Source: Vibrio cidicii (lineage in GTDB: Bacteria; Pseudomonadota; Gammaproteobacteria; Enterobacterales; Vibrionaceae). Taken from it: a stretch of 64,000 bases of DNA. Location of the stretch: positions 2,914,001-2,978,000 of the forward strand of contig NZ_CP046804.1 of assembly GCF_009763805.1 (NCBI RefSeq). Direction: 5' to 3'. Under the pieces are notes generated by a model, which saw only the letters and a list, made by a program, of their open reading frames with translations, did not search any database and was not told the DNA's origin. The position numbers and the translations under genes were made by a program. Positions within the stretch are counted from its first letter, which is position 1; every line of letters begins with the position of its first letter. This document shows, piece by piece, positions 50,445 through 61,266 of the stretch.

Positions 50445-50713
50445 AGGTGCTCCTTATAGGATTTTGTAGGGATTTTGTAAGAATCTTTTAATTTTTCTGC
50501 TCACCATGCTAACAACGGGTGGGGGAGAAAACAGGGATATAGTTCAAAAATTATCCTTAATTTTCCTGAGGTTTTAGGTGTCCCGTCACATATTGGCCGA
50601 GATAGTTTATCGTGCACGCAAACCATTGCGCCAGCGTTAAGGGATTATTAATTAACAAAAAATAAGGGGTTATTAAATTACGGGAAAGTATTGATTTACT
50701 AGGCTTTGATCAC

Positions 50714-50740
50714 AAAAAGGCCAGCGTATGCTGGCCTTTT
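50714..50740 (-). terminator. Terminator after hslO (minus strand)
   Basis: AAAAGGCCAGC, loop ATAC, GCTGGCCTTTTT on the minus strand. It separates hslRO from the pckA promoter region (50445-50713), which holds no gene. Confidence 0.88.
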
Positions 50741-50775
50741 GACGGGTAAATTACGTGCTTGATAATCCAAGGAAA

Positions 50776-51651
50776 TTAATGCAGCGTTTTACGCTCAGAA
50801 GTGGCGTTGGTGTAGAGCTCAGCCACTTGCGGCTCGTCAAACGAGTAAGTCGTGCCGCAGTAATCACAATGTAAAGAAACGGATCCTTCGGTGGCCAAAA
50901 TGTCATAAATTTCAGTTTTATCGAGAGTGACAATTGCGGCACCGCTGCGCTCACGAGAACAGCCACAATGGAACTCAACAGGTTGTGGTTCGAACAGACG
51001 AACTTGTTCTTGGTTGTACAAACGATACAGCAGATCGTTGGCTCCTAAGGTGAATAACTCTTCATTTTTCACCGTGTTTGTTAGCTGTTCGAGGTGCTCA
51101 AAGTCATCGGCAGAGCCAGTGCCGTCTGGCACAACTTGAATCAGCATACCAGCGGCATGCGCTTGGCCTTGATGTTCGCCAGTGCGGATCCACAAGCGGG
51201 TTTTAAGCTGCTCTGAATTGGCGAAATAGCCTTCAATCACTTGAGTAAGGTTGTCGCCGTCGAGACCAACAACACCTTGATAGCGCTCGCCTTTTTTCGG
51301 CTCAATGGTGATGACAAGGTAGCCTTTCCCCATCATGTCGTGCAGGCTAGCATCGTCGGCAATCTCACCTTCCCAGCGCGCGACACCACGAACTTTTTGT
51401 TCGTTATCGCCATTAATGACCGCCAAAGATACCGGACCATCGCCTTGCAACTGAATGGTGATAGAACCTTCAAACTTGAGCGTAGCGGTGAGTAGAGTGG
51501 TTGACACCAACAGCTCGCCTAACAGTTTTTGCAGGGCTGCCGGATATTCCTTGCTCGAAATAATACGCTGGTACGCTTCATCCAATTGTACCAGCTCGCC
51601 ACGCACTGAAAGGTCTTCAAATAAGTAGCGGTTCAAAACATTGCTTGCCAT
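50776..51651 (-). CDS. hslO: HslO (Hsp33), redox-regulated holdase chaperone
   Basis: 291 residues. The C-terminal zinc redox switch is visible as CGCSRER (C-x-C) near 233 and [10 protein letters not shown] (C-x2-C) near 266, the four cysteines that lose zinc and form disulfides under oxidative plus heat stress, activating the holdase. The N-terminal domain contains [11 protein letters not shown] and [20 protein letters not shown]. Downstream of hslR by 32 bases on the same strand. Confidence 0.96.
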   Translation of the reverse strand: MASNVLNRYLFEDLSVRGELVQLDEAYQRIISSKEYPAALQKLLGELLVSTTLLTATLKFEGSITIQLQGDGPVSLAVINGDNEQKVRGVARWEGEIADDASLHDMMGKGYLVITIEPKKGERYQGVVGLDGDNLTQVIEGYFANSEQLKTRLWIRTGEHQGQAHAAGMLIQVVPDGTGSADDFEHLEQLTNTVKNEELFTLGANDLLYRLYNQEQVRLFEPQPVEFHCGCSRERSGAAIVTLDKTEIYDILATEGSVSLHCDYCGTTYSFDEPQVAELYTNATSERKTLH

Positions 51652-51683
51652 TTAGGGATTCCTCGTCGGTTTTTCCGGCGTTG

Positions 51684-52067
51684 TTACTGTAGTTTAAATT
51701 TGATGATGTCACGACGCTGTTTTTTGTCTGGGCGTCTTTCTGGGCTTGGGTTGGCGTTGAGTTTACGCTGCTGTGCCAGTGTTTCGCGCTTCGCCACACT
51801 TTCGTCGGTTTCGCGATACAGCTTTTGCGCTTCTGGTGCGCCACGTCGCTGATCTGAGATCTGCTCAATCACCACCACTTTTTCTTCATTTCCTTGGCGT
51901 AACTTAATTGTTGCACCAATTTCAACTATTTTGCTTGGTTTTGTGCGCTGACCATTATAGTGGACTTTACCTCCATCGACCATGTTGCGGGCGATGGAAC
52001 GGGTCTTATAAAATCGTGCAGCCCACAGCCATTTATCTAAGCGAATGGCATCAAGTTGGGAACTCAT
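51684..52067 (-). CDS. hslR: HslR (Hsp15), ribosome-recycling S4-domain heat-shock protein
   Basis: 127 residues: an S4 RNA-binding domain (RLDKWLWAARFYKTRSIARN, GGKVHYNGQRTKPSK) followed by a basic Lys/Arg-rich tail. Hsp15 binds dissociated 50S subunits that carry peptidyl-tRNA after heat shock. It pairs with hslO, as in E. coli, and is divergent from the gsp operon with 316 bases between the coding starts. Confidence 0.94.
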   Translation of the reverse strand: MSSQLDAIRLDKWLWAARFYKTRSIARNMVDGGKVHYNGQRTKPSKIVEIGATIKLRQGNEEKVVVIEQISDQRRGAPEAQKLYRETDESVAKRETLAQQRKLNANPSPERRPDKKQRRDIIKFKLQ

Positions 52068-52383
52068 AGGAAGTCTTACTCTCTAATCAGTGCTGTGAAT
52101 GATTAATGATTGCTGCTTATTGACTCTTACAATGGTGACATGCAGCAAAAATTTCAAGGGAGTTGGCAAAAACGGAATTTGAAAAGCGTGTAACTATTAT
52201 GCTGTGATATAGTTCACTGCTCTTTGTCGACTAGACAATTCCATTGCAGTCAAAAACATAGCAGGATGTCTTCCATTTGTTTATGACTGGTGAAGATGTC
52301 GTCAGGGAGTGCAGTGAAATCATAGAAGAACACTGCCGATAACAAAGCGGTCATTGAATCGTAACAAAAAAGGAATCAACTCA

Positions 52384-53313
52384 GTGAAACCATCAGAGCT
52401 AAGTGCTGGATTGAAAAGCAGCCCGCTACTGGCTCGCGTCATTGCGAATAACGGCGAAATTCAGCGCCATGTAAGCAAAATCTTAGCTGGTATTTTGATT
52501 GCGATGACAGGCTGGACTCTAGGTCAGGTTGTTTGGCTCACACAGCCAGCAAAAAATGAGATTGTCGCTTGGCAAGCTCCTGCAATAGTCGGTGGGCAAA
52601 GCAACAATAAACAGGGCCTTTCTCTTGCTGGGTTGCAGGCGATGAATTTATTTGGTGTTTACAACGAAAACAAAGCGAAACCCGTCGTAACCGCGCCAGT
52701 TGTGCAAGATGCGCCGAAAACTCGACTCAATTTGGTGTTAGTTGGTGCGGTTGCGAGCAGTAACCCGAGTGCCAGCTTGGCGGTCATTGCCAACCGAGGT
52801 CAGCAAGCGACTTACGGCTTAGGCGAAGAAATTGAAGGGACTCGTGCCAAATTAAAAGCCGTGTTGGTGGATCGCGTAATCATTGATAATGAAGGGCGTG
52901 ATGAAACCGTGATGCTCGAAGGGCTTGAGTACAAGAAACTTGGTGATAGCACCTCGCATGCGCCTGCCTCGTCGACCATTGCGAAGAATAACCCGCCCGA
53001 TACCGACGAACAGTTGGCACAGATTCGTCAAGAGATCACCGCCGATCCGCAGAAGATTTTCCAATATGTCCGTTTATCCCAAGTAAAGAAAGACGAACAA
53101 GTGATCGGTTATCGGGTCAGTCCGGGTAAAAATCCGCAGCTTTTCCAGTCGGTTGGTTTGCAAGATGGCGATATTGCCGTGCAGCTTAACGGCAACGATC
53201 TGACCGATCCCGCAGCGATGGGCAAAATTTTCAATTCAATTTCAGAGCTGACAGAGCTGAACCTGACGGTTGAGCGTGATGGTCAGCAGCATGACATTTA
53301 CATCCAATTTTAA
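52384..53313 (+). CDS. gspC: GspC (EpsC), type II secretion inner-membrane linker
   Basis: 309 residues from GTG 52384, chosen for AAAGGAA eight bases upstream; a TTG at 52354 lacks a site. A cytoplasmic N terminus, one transmembrane helix (ILAGILIAMTGWTLGQVVWL, about 38-57), a homology region TRLNLVLVGAVASSNPSASLAVIANRG-like (split here for length), and a C-terminal PDZ domain (LSQVKKDEQVIGYRVSPG, GLQDGDIAVQLNG). It links the secretin GspD to the GspE-L-M platform. First gene of gspC-N. Confidence 0.92.
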   Translation: MKPSELSAGLKSSPLLARVIANNGEIQRHVSKILAGILIAMTGWTLGQVVWLTQPAKNEIVAWQAPAIVGGQSNNKQGLSLAGLQAMNLFGVYNENKAKPVVTAPVVQDAPKTRLNLVLVGAVASSNPSASLAVIANRGQQATYGLGEEIEGTRAKLKAVLVDRVIIDNEGRDETVMLEGLEYKKLGDSTSHAPASSTIAKNNPPDTDEQLAQIRQEITADPQKIFQYVRLSQVKKDEQVIGYRVSPGKNPQLFQSVGLQDGDIAVQLNGNDLTDPAAMGKIFNSISELTELNLTVERDGQQHDIYIQF

Positions 53314-53350
53314 TACTTAGGCGCTAGAGCGTAAGTGGTGGGAGATATAC

Positions 53351-55373
53351 GTGAAACATTGGTTTAGCAAAAGCGCATGGTTGCTAGCAGGGACGCTAGC
53401 CTGTACGTCCGGCGCGTGGGCAAGCGAATTTAGTGCGAGCTTTAAAGGTACGGACATTCAGGAATTCATTACGATCGTCGGACGCAATCTGGAGAAAACC
53501 ATCATTGTTGACCCGTCAGTGCGCGGCAAAATTGATGTCCGCAGCTACGATGTGCTAAATGAAGAGCAGTACTACAGTTTTTTCCTTAATGTGCTGGAAG
53601 TGTACGGCTATGCCGTGGTGGAAATGGAAAATGGCGTACTGAAAGTCGTCAAATCGAAAGATTCGAAAACCTCGGCCATTCCTGTGGTGGGTGATGACAC
53701 CGTCAAAGGCGACAATGTTATTACACGTGTGGTCGCGGTACGCAATGTGTCGGTACGTGAACTCTCTCCATTGCTGCGCCAACTGATCGACAACGCAGGT
53801 GCGGGTAACGTGGTGCACTACGACCCAGCTAACATCATTTTGATCACTGGACGTGCTGCGGTGGTGAATCGCCTGGCGGAAATCATCAAACGTGTCGACC
53901 AAGCGGGCGATACCGAAGTGGAAGTGATTGAACTGAAAAATGCGTCTGCCTCTGAAATGGTGCGCATTGTCGATGCACTGAATAAATCTCAAGACGCCAA
54001 AAATACCCCAGCCAATCTGTTGCCGAAATTGGTGGCAGACGAACGCACCAACTCCATCTTAATCTCGGGTGATCCTAAGGTGCGTGAACGCCTGAAAAAC
54101 CTGATTGAGAAGCTGGATGTTGAGATGGCAACCAAAGGCAACAACCGCGTGGTCTATCTCAAATACGCTAAAGCGGAAGATTTAGTCGATGTGCTCAAGG
54201 GCGTGTCCGATAACCTGCAAGCGGAGAAAAATTCCGGCCAGAAAACCGCGGGTTTCGCAACGTAATGACGTGGTGATTGCGGCGCACCAAGGCACCAACT
54301 CGCTGGTGCTGACTGCGCCGCCCGATATCATGATTGCGCTGCAAGAAGTGATTTCTCAGTTGGATATTCGTCGTGCACAAGTATTGATTGAAGCTTTGAT
54401 TGTTGAAATGGCGGAAGGCGACGGCATTAACCTTGGCGTACAGTGGGGCTCACTGGAAAGTGGTGCTTTGATTCAGTACGGCAACAGTGGTGCGCAAATT
54501 GGTCAGGTGATGATTGGTTTGGAAGAAGCTAAGGATACAACAAATACGAAAGCTGTGTATAACTCTGATGGTGAGTTTCTACGCAATGAAACAACGACAG
54601 ACAAAGGCGATTACTCCACTCTAGCCTCTGCCTTATCAGGTGTAAATGGCGCAGCGATGAGTTTGGTCATGGGTGATTGGACAGCCTTAATCAGCGCAGT
54701 CGCCAGCAACTCCAATTCGAACATACTCTCCTCGCCCAGTATTACCGTGATGGACAACGGCGAAGCGTCGTTTATTGTTGGTGAAGAAGTGCCAGTATTA
54801 ACCGGTTCATCGGCCAGCTCGAACAACGACAATCCATTCCAGACGGTGGAGCGTAAAGAAGTCGGCATCAAACTGAAAGTGGTACCGCAAATCAACGAAG
54901 GCGACTCAGTACAACTGAATATTGAGCAAGAGGTCTCCAACGTGCTTGGAGCCAACGGCGCGGTCGACGTACGCTTTGCTAAACGTCAGTTAAATACCTC
55001 CGTGATTGTTCAGGATGGGCAAATGCTGGTGCTCGGTGGTTTGATCGATGAACGAGCACTGGAGAGTGAATCGAAAGTGCCGCTGCTGGGTGATATTCCA
55101 ATTTTGGGCCACCTGTTCAAATCGACCAGTACCCAAGTTGAGAAAAAGAACCTGATGGTTTTCATCAAGCCAACCATTATTCGCGATGGCATGACGGCTG
55201 ACGGCATCACCCAGCGCAAATACAACTACATTCGTGCTGAACAACTGTACAAGGCCGATCAAGGTTTGAAGCTTATGGACGATGGTAACATCCCTGTTTT
55301 GCCGAAATTTGGAGACGATAAGCGTCATCCTGCTGAAATTCAGGCCTTTATCGAACAGATGGAAAGCAACTAA
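53351..55373 (+). CDS. gspD: GspD (EpsD), type II secretion secretin (frameshifted as read)
   Basis: The outer-membrane secretin, 673 residues when restored. Signal peptide [19 protein letters not shown]0-N3 ring domains ([34 protein letters not shown]); C-terminal secretin domain with VPVLTGS and [16 protein letters not shown]. Start GTG 53351 after GGAGATATAC. The frame breaks at GTTTC 54252-54256 in the N3 linker; dropping one T gives [19 protein letters not shown]. Without repair the pore-forming half would be lost. Needs the pilotin, not seen in this window. It overlaps gspE by one base. Confidence 0.94.
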
Positions 55374-56872
55374 TGGTAGATATGTTGGACACGGTGGCTG
55401 CTTTTCGCCGTTTGCCTTTTAGCTTTGCCAACCGTTTTAAGATGGTGCTTGAAGTGGAACATCCCGAGCGCCCGATGATGCTTTATTATGTCGAACCTCT
55501 CAATGCATCGGCGTTGATTGAAGTACGCCGAGTGTTGAAGCAGACGTTTATTCCCAAGGCGCTCAGCGCAGAAGAGTTCGAGAAAAAGCTTACCTTAGCC
55601 TATCAGCGTGACTCGTCAGAGGCGAGACAACTGATGGAAGACATTGGTTCCGATGACGATTTCTTCTCCTTGGCAGAAGAGTTGCCGCAAGGGGAAGATC
55701 TGCTTGAATCGGAAGACGATGCGCCGATCATCAAATTGATTAACGCCATGCTTGGCGAGGCGATCAAAGAAGGGGCATCGGATATTCATATCGAAACGTT
55801 TGAAAAATCGCTCTCGATTCGATTCCGTGTTGATGGGGTACTGCGTGATGTGCTGGCTCCGAACCGTAAGCTGGCACCGCTGCTGGTATCGCGGGTCAAG
55901 GTCATGGCGAAGCTGGACATCGCTGAAAAACGCGTGCCGCAAGATGGCCGAATCTCTTTGCGCATCGGTGGTCGCGCAGTGGACGTGCGGGTTTCGACTA
56001 TGCCTTCATCGCATGGTGAACGTGTGGTTATGCGTCTGCTGGACAAAAACGCCACCCGCTTGGATTTACACAGCCTTGGTATGACGCCTGCCAACCACGA
56101 TAACTTCCGTCACCTTATCGCTCGTCCACACGGGATTATTCTGGTCACGGGGCCTACAGGTTCGGGTAAATCAACCACCTTGTACGCAGGGTTGCAGGAG
56201 CTCAACAGCAACGAGCGCAATATTCTCACCGTCGAAGATCCGATTGAGTTTGATATCGATGGCATCGGCCAGACTCAGGTGAACCCGAAAGTCGACATGA
56301 CGTTTGCTCGCGGTTTGCGTGCGATTTTGCGTCAAGACCCGGATGTGGTGATGGTCGGGGAAATTCGTGACTTGGAAACCGCGCAAATTGCCGTTCAAGC
56401 GTCGTTAACCGGCCACTTAGTGATGTCGACATTGCACACCAACACGGCGGTCGGTGCGATTACCCGTTTGCGTGATATGGGAATTGAGCCTTTTCTCATT
56501 TCTTCCTCTTTGCTTGGGGTGTTGGCGCAGCGCTTGGTACGAACGCTGTGCCACGACTGTAAAGAGCCCTACGAAGCCGATAAAGAGCAGCGCAAACTGT
56601 TTGATAGTAAGAAGAAAGAGCCTCTTATCCTCTACCGTCCCAAAGGCTGTGAGAAGTGTAATCACAAAGGTTACCGAGGCCGTACCGGCATCCACGAGTT
56701 GCTAATGGTGGATGAAAAAGTGCAGGAGCTTATCCACAGTGAAGCGGGTGAGCAGGCGATTGATAAACTGATCCGTGAACATACGCCGAGCATTCGCAGC
56801 GATGGTTTGAGCAAAGTATTGCAAGGTGTCACCTCACTTGAAGAGGTGATGCGTGTCACTAAGGAATCCTGA
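55373..56872 (+). CDS. gspE: GspE (EpsE), type II secretion ATPase
   Basis: 499 residues. Walker [16 protein letters not shown] near 258, Asp box, Walker B-like [12 protein letters not shown], His box LHTNTA, and a zinc-binding tetracysteine domain (CHDC near 388, then [14 protein letters not shown] near 423). The hexameric motor drives pseudopilus growth and is anchored by the GspL cytoplasmic domain. Overlaps both neighbours. Confidence 0.96.
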   Translation: MVDMLDTVAAFRRLPFSFANRFKMVLEVEHPERPMMLYYVEPLNASALIEVRRVLKQTFIPKALSAEEFEKKLTLAYQRDSSEARQLMEDIGSDDDFFSLAEELPQGEDLLESEDDAPIIKLINAMLGEAIKEGASDIHIETFEKSLSIRFRVDGVLRDVLAPNRKLAPLLVSRVKVMAKLDIAEKRVPQDGRISLRIGGRAVDVRVSTMPSSHGERVVMRLLDKNATRLDLHSLGMTPANHDNFRHLIARPHGIILVTGPTGSGKSTTLYAGLQELNSNERNILTVEDPIEFDIDGIGQTQVNPKVDMTFARGLRAILRQDPDVVMVGEIRDLETAQIAVQASLTGHLVMSTLHTNTAVGAITRLRDMGIEPFLISSSLLGVLAQRLVRTLCHDCKEPYEADKEQRKLFDSKKKEPLILYRPKGCEKCNHKGYRGRTGIHELLMVDEKVQELIHSEAGEQAIDKLIREHTPSIRSDGLSKVLQGVTSLEEVMRVTKES

Positions 56873-58090
56873 TGGCAGCGTTTGAATACAAAGCGCTCGA
56901 TGCCAAAGGGCGACAGAAAAAAGGCAATATCGAAGGCGATAACGCTCGTCAGGTTAGACAGCGGCTTAAAGAGCAAGGCTTGGTGCCAATTGAGGTGATC
57001 GAGACCAAAGCGAAGCAGGCGAAAAGCAACGCTTCCGGTGGATTCAAACGCGGGATCAGTACTCCTGATCTTTCGTTGATTACGCGCCAAATCTCGACCT
57101 TGGTTCAATCGGGTATGCCTTTAGAAGAGTGCTTACGCGCGGTATCGGAACAAGCGGAAAAGCCGCGCATCAAAAGCATGCTGGCCGCGGTGCGTTCCAA
57201 AGTGACCGAAGGTTACACTTTAGCCGACAGCCTAGCCGATTATCCGCACATCTTCGATGAGCTGTATCGTTCGATGGTGGCGGCGGGGGAGAAATCCGGT
57301 CACCTCGATGCCGTCTTAGAAACGGCTGGCTGATTACTGTGAAAATCGGCAGAAAATGCGCTCTAAGCTGATGCAAGCGATGATCTACCCTGTAGTGTTG
57401 GTGGTGTTTGCGGTCTCGATTGTGGCGTTTTTGCTGGCGACCGTGGTGCCGAAAATCGTTGAGCCGATCATTCAAATGGGGCAAGAGCTGCCGCAGTCCA
57501 CACAGTTTCTTCTCGCCTCGAGTGAATTTATTCAGCAATGGGGCTTGATACTGTTTGTCAGCGTGGTAGTGGCGATCTATCTGCTAAAAACCGCCCTGAA
57601 AAAGCCAAACTTTCGTATGGCGTGGGATAGACGTATTTTAAGCCTGCCGCTGCTTGGGAAAATTTCTAAGGGTTTGAATACGGCGCGTTTTGCACGAACG
57701 CTATCGATTTGTACCTCCAGCGCCATTCCGATTTTGGAAGGAATGCGTGTTGCGGTGGATGTGATGTCGAACCAATTTGTCAAGCAACAGGTCTTAGTAG
57801 CAGCGGACAGTGTGCGTGAAGGGGCCAGCTTGCGCAAAGCCCTAGATCAAACCCGTCTCTTTCCTCCGATGATGCTGCATATGATCGCCAGTGGTGAGCA
57901 GAGTGGTGAGTTGGAGAGCATGTTGACGCGTGCAGCGGATAACCAAGACCAGAACTTTGAATCGACGGTCAATATCGCGTTGGGGATCTTTACTCCCGCG
58001 TTGATCGCATTGATGGCGGGCTTGGTGCTGTTTATCGTCATGGCAACGCTGATGCCGATGCTGGAAATGAATAACTTAATGAGTGGCTAA
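56872..58090 (+). CDS. gspF: GspF (EpsF), type II secretion inner-membrane platform protein (frameshifted as read)
   Basis: 405 residues when restored; two repeated GspF domains (FARTLSI-type repeats: LITRQISTLVQSGMPLEECL and FARTLSICTSSAIPILEGM), three transmembrane helices. The frame breaks at GAAAC 57319-57323; dropping one A gives LDAVLERLADYCENRQKMRSK. Platform partner of GspE for pseudopilin assembly. Start ATG 56872 overlaps the gspE stop. Confidence 0.94.
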
Positions 58091-58142
58091 GGTTATCGAT
58101 CGGGTGGAGTAACTATCTGAACGATTAATTGTGGAGAAAATA

Positions 58143-58586
58143 ATGCAAAGCAAACGTAAAAAGCAGGCGGGTTTTACCCTGTTAGAAGTCATGGTTGTGG
58201 TAGTGATTCTGGGCATTTTGGCCAGCTTCGTTGTACCTAACTTGCTGGGGAACAAAGAGAAAGCGGACCAACAGAAAGCGATCACCGATATCGTCGCATT
58301 GGAAAACGCGCTCGATATGTACAAGCTCGACAACAGTGTTTATCCAACCACAGATCAAGGTTTGGAAGCGCTGGTGAGCAAGCCAAGCAGCCCAGAGCCG
58401 CGTAACTACCGCGATGGCGGTTACATCAAACGTCTGCCAAAAGATCCGTGGGGCAACGATTACCAATACCTTAGCCCAGGTGACAAAGGCACTGTTGACA
58501 TCTTTACCTTAGGGGCGGATGGTCAAGAAGGCGGTGAAGGCGCGGCAGCGGACATCGGCAACTGGAATATGCAAGACTTCCGTTAA
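58143..58586 (+). CDS. gspG: GspG (EpsG), major pseudopilin
   Basis: 147 residues. Prepilin peptidase site KQAG/FTLLEVMVVVVILG with Glu at +5, followed by the hydrophobic helix and the calcium-loop region of GspG (GDKGTVDIFTLGADGQEGG). Start ATG 58143 follows GGAGAAAATA. The strongest RBS of the operon fits its high stoichiometry. Processing requires a peptidase outside this window. Confidence 0.97.
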   Translation: MQSKRKKQAGFTLLEVMVVVVILGILASFVVPNLLGNKEKADQQKAITDIVALENALDMYKLDNSVYPTTDQGLEALVSKPSSPEPRNYRDGGYIKRLPKDPWGNDYQYLSPGDKGTVDIFTLGADGQEGGEGAAADIGNWNMQDFR

Positions 58587-58637
58587 TTCGGATCCGCTTG
58601 CAACGCAATAACAGTGAGAGAAAGCAGTTTGAAGAAC

Positions 58638-59228
58638 ATGTCCAATCAGCACCAGCGTGGTTTCACCTTGATCGAGATCTTGTTGGTGTTGGTGCTGCTT
58701 TCTCTGACGGCGGTGGCGGTGATCGCCACCATTCCAACCCGCACCGATGACAGCGCCAAAAAATACGCTCAGAGTTTTTACCAACGATTGCAGTTACTCA
58801 ATGAAGAAGCTCTCCTCAGTGGTAAAGATTTTGGTATTCGTATCAATGAAGATAAATCCCGTTATACCTTACTTGTATTGCAAGCTCAGGGGTGGCAGAG
58901 CTTAGCGCTCAACAAAATCCCCGCGACAACCGAACTTAAGAATGATGTTGCGCTGCAACTCTCCCTCGGCGGCGGTGTTTGGCAACAAGATGATCGCTTG
59001 TTTAAACCGGGATCTCTGTTTGACGAAGATATGTTTGCCGAAGAAGAAGGCAAAAAGAAAAAAGAGTCGCCACCACAAATTTTCGTTTTGTCGAGTGGTG
59101 AACTGACGCCGTTCTCACTCTCTTTCTACCCACAAGACCGTGATGCGACAGAAGATGGTTGGCGTGTGAGGGCGAAAGATACCGGGCAGATTGTGCTGCT
59201 TGCTCCAGGCGAAGAAGAGAAAGAGTAA
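58638..59228 (+). CDS. gspH: GspH (EpsH), minor pseudopilin
   Basis: 196 residues with QRG/FTLIEILLVLVLLSLTAVAV prepilin-type N terminus (cleavage after Gly, Glu at +5). ATG 58638 gives a short leader; TTG 58629 is an alternative. Between gspG and gspI in the standard order; a TAATG junction couples it to gspI. Confidence 0.94.
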   Translation: MSNQHQRGFTLIEILLVLVLLSLTAVAVIATIPTRTDDSAKKYAQSFYQRLQLLNEEALLSGKDFGIRINEDKSRYTLLVLQAQGWQSLALNKIPATTELKNDVALQLSLGGGVWQQDDRLFKPGSLFDEDMFAEEEGKKKKESPPQIFVLSSGELTPFSLSFYPQDRDATEDGWRVRAKDTGQIVLLAPGEEEKE

Positions 59229-59590
59229 TGGCCAACAGACGTAAAAGCAGAGGCATGACGCTGCTGGAAGTGCTGGTTGCGCTGGCGATTTTTGCCACCG
59301 CGGCGATGAGCGTAATTCGAGCGGTCAGCCAACACATCAATACCATTGGCTATTTGGAAGAGAAGATGTTTGCCGCCATGGTGGCGGATAACCAGATGGC
59401 GAGTGTGATGCTCGACCCTAAATCGCTCAAAGCGCGCTCTGGTCAGGAAGAGATGGCCGGGCGAACTTGGTACTGGAAAGTGGCACCTGTGGCGACCACG
59501 CAACCGCTGTTGAAAGCGTTTGATGTCAGTGTTGCCGCGGAAAAAGAAGCGAACCCCATTGTGACGGTGAGAAGCTATGTCGGCCAGTAA
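59228..59590 (+). CDS. gspI: GspI (EpsI), minor pseudopilin
   Basis: 120 residues starting MANRRKSRG/MTLLEVLVAL; the residue after the cleavage Gly is Met, with Glu at +5. GspI nucleates the pseudopilus tip with GspJ and GspK. Start ATG 59228 overlaps the gspH stop by one base, and its end overlaps gspJ by 14 bases. Confidence 0.95.
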   Translation: MANRRKSRGMTLLEVLVALAIFATAAMSVIRAVSQHINTIGYLEEKMFAAMVADNQMASVMLDPKSLKARSGQEEMAGRTWYWKVAPVATTQPLLKAFDVSVAAEKEANPIVTVRSYVGQ

Positions 59591-60248
59591 AAGAAAGCGT
59601 CAACCAGGCTTTACCCTGATTGAAGTGTTAGTGTCGATCGCCATTTTCGCCACATTAAGCGTGGCCGCTTATCAGGTGGTGAATCAGGTGCAGCGTAGCA
59701 ATCAGTTGTCGCAAGAGCGCAGCGCGCGTCTCAACGAGCTACAGCGTGCCTTGGTAATGATGGACAACGATTTTCGCCAAATGGCGCTGCGCCCGATGCG
59801 CACCAATGGTGAGAGTCCATCGGCAAAATTGATCGTCTGGGCGGATTATCTACTCGACTCGGACAGCAAAGGGGTGATGTTTGTCCGTTTAGGCTGGCAT
59901 AACCCTCAGCAGCAATTTCCGCGTGGTGAAGTGACCAAAGTCGGCTATCGCATCAAAGACGACATGTTTGAACGGGTATGGTGGCGCTACCCCGATACGC
60001 CTGCTGGGCAAATGGGAGTGATTACCCCTTTGCTGAGTGGGGTGGAAACGTTTGAAATGCGTTTTTCCGATGGTAAGAAATGGAGCGACGAATGGGATGC
60101 GGAGAATACGTTACCCGCTGCCGTTTCGGTTGAATTGACACTGAAAGATTACGGTAAGATCTCACGCGTCTATCTGACTCCAGAAGGGACGCTGCAAAAA
60201 CGCAGCGACTCGGGTAATCAAGACAGCAAGGATGACAACAATGGCTAA
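59577..60248 (+). CDS. gspJ: GspJ (EpsJ), minor pseudopilin
   Basis: 223 residues, leader [25 protein letters not shown] with Glu at +5; conserved [10 protein letters not shown] and a mostly beta C-terminal domain. Part of the GspI-J-K tip. The C-terminal tail ([14 protein letters not shown]) is polar and likely disordered. Confidence 0.95.
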   Translation: MSASKRKRQPGFTLIEVLVSIAIFATLSVAAYQVVNQVQRSNQLSQERSARLNELQRALVMMDNDFRQMALRPMRTNGESPSAKLIVWADYLLDSDSKGVMFVRLGWHNPQQQFPRGEVTKVGYRIKDDMFERVWWRYPDTPAGQMGVITPLLSGVETFEMRFSDGKKWSDEWDAENTLPAAVSVELTLKDYGKISRVYLTPEGTLQKRSDSGNQDSKDDNNG

Positions 60249-61266
60249 AGTGACCATCCGCCGTCAATCTGGTGTGGCACTGGTGATTATCCTCATGCTG
60301 CTGGCCATTATGGCGACCATAGCGGCATCGATGTCGGAACGGCTGTTTGCCCAGTTTCAACGCGGTAGTAATCAAGTTAGCTACCAGCAAGCCTATTGGT
60401 ACAGCTTAGGTGTGGAAGCGCTGGCTAAAGTGGCGATTGAACAGAGCTACAAAGACAGTGACACCACGGTGAACTTGAACCAGCCGTGGGCGGTGGAAGA
60501 GAAAACCTATCCACTGGATTACGGTGAAGCGCGCGGGCGAATTTATGATCGCCAAGCGTGCTTTAATCTCAATGTGTTGGCGAGTGTAAAACCTCAGGAT
60601 GGACAGCTTGAGCGTCCTTACCTCGTCAAGGTGCTGCGCAATCTGCTGGAAGAAAATGGCGTGGAAACGTATGAATCTGAGGTGGTTGCGGATTCAGTTT
60701 GGGAATTTATCGATAGTGATGATGCAATTCGTTCCAGTTCTGGTGTGGAAGATGCCACTTACGAAGGCATGCAACCCGCGTATTTAGCGGCTAACGGACT
60801 TCTTGCGGATAGCAGTGAATTGCGTGCGGTGTACAAGGTCACGGGCGAGATGATGGAAAAATTGCAACCCTTGCTGTGTGCGCTGCCGACCGATGACTGG
60901 CGATTAAATGTCAACACACTTGCCGAGGAGCAGAGCTCATTGCTGGTTGCGCTCCTGTCGCCGACGCTTAACGAATCGAGTGCCAAAGACTTGATTGAAA
61001 AGCGACCGTTTGACGGTTGGGCGAGTGTCGATGCATTTATGGCAGAATCAGAGCTGGCAGGAGTCAGTGATGAGATTAAAAAACAATCAAAAAGGTACCT
61101 CACCGTAGATAGTGCTTATTTTGAATTGGATGCGCAGGTCTTTGTTGATGACTCACGAGTGAGAATTCGCAGCCTAATGTACAGTAAAAACAGAGAAACA
61201 GTGACCGTCGTGCGTCGTCGTTTTGGAGGAATCAGTGAGCGAGTTTCTGACCGTTCGGCTGAGTAG
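60241..61266 (+). CDS. gspK: GspK (EpsK), tip pseudopilin
   Basis: 341 residues from ATG 60241; ATG 60232 is in frame but only one base from the AAGGA site, so the second is preferred. Prepilin region [18 protein letters not shown] lacks Glu at +5, the known GspK exception. The large alpha domain contains CFNLNVL, the disulfide-forming cysteines and calcium-site residues. Caps the pseudopilus tip. Overlaps gspL by about 32 bases. Confidence 0.94.
   Translation: MAKVTIRRQSGVALVIILMLLAIMATIAASMSERLFAQFQRGSNQVSYQQAYWYSLGVEALAKVAIEQSYKDSDTTVNLNQPWAVEEKTYPLDYGEARGRIYDRQACFNLNVLASVKPQDGQLERPYLVKVLRNLLEENGVETYESEVVADSVWEFIDSDDAIRSSSGVEDATYEGMQPAYLAANGLLADSSELRAVYKVTGEMMEKLQPLLCALPTDDWRLNVNTLAEEQSSLLVALLSPTLNESSAKDLIEKRPFDGWASVDAFMAESELAGVSDEIKKQSKRYLTVDSAYFELDAQVFVDDSRVRIRSLMYSKNRETVTVVRRRFGGISERVSDRSAE

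Noticed and set aside
22247..57333. Programmed ribosomal frameshifting as explanation of the split genes
   Set aside because: Known programmed sites are few per genome and use slippery heptamers with stimulators. Here 13 unrelated genes share only GAAAC, and close families are unsplit.
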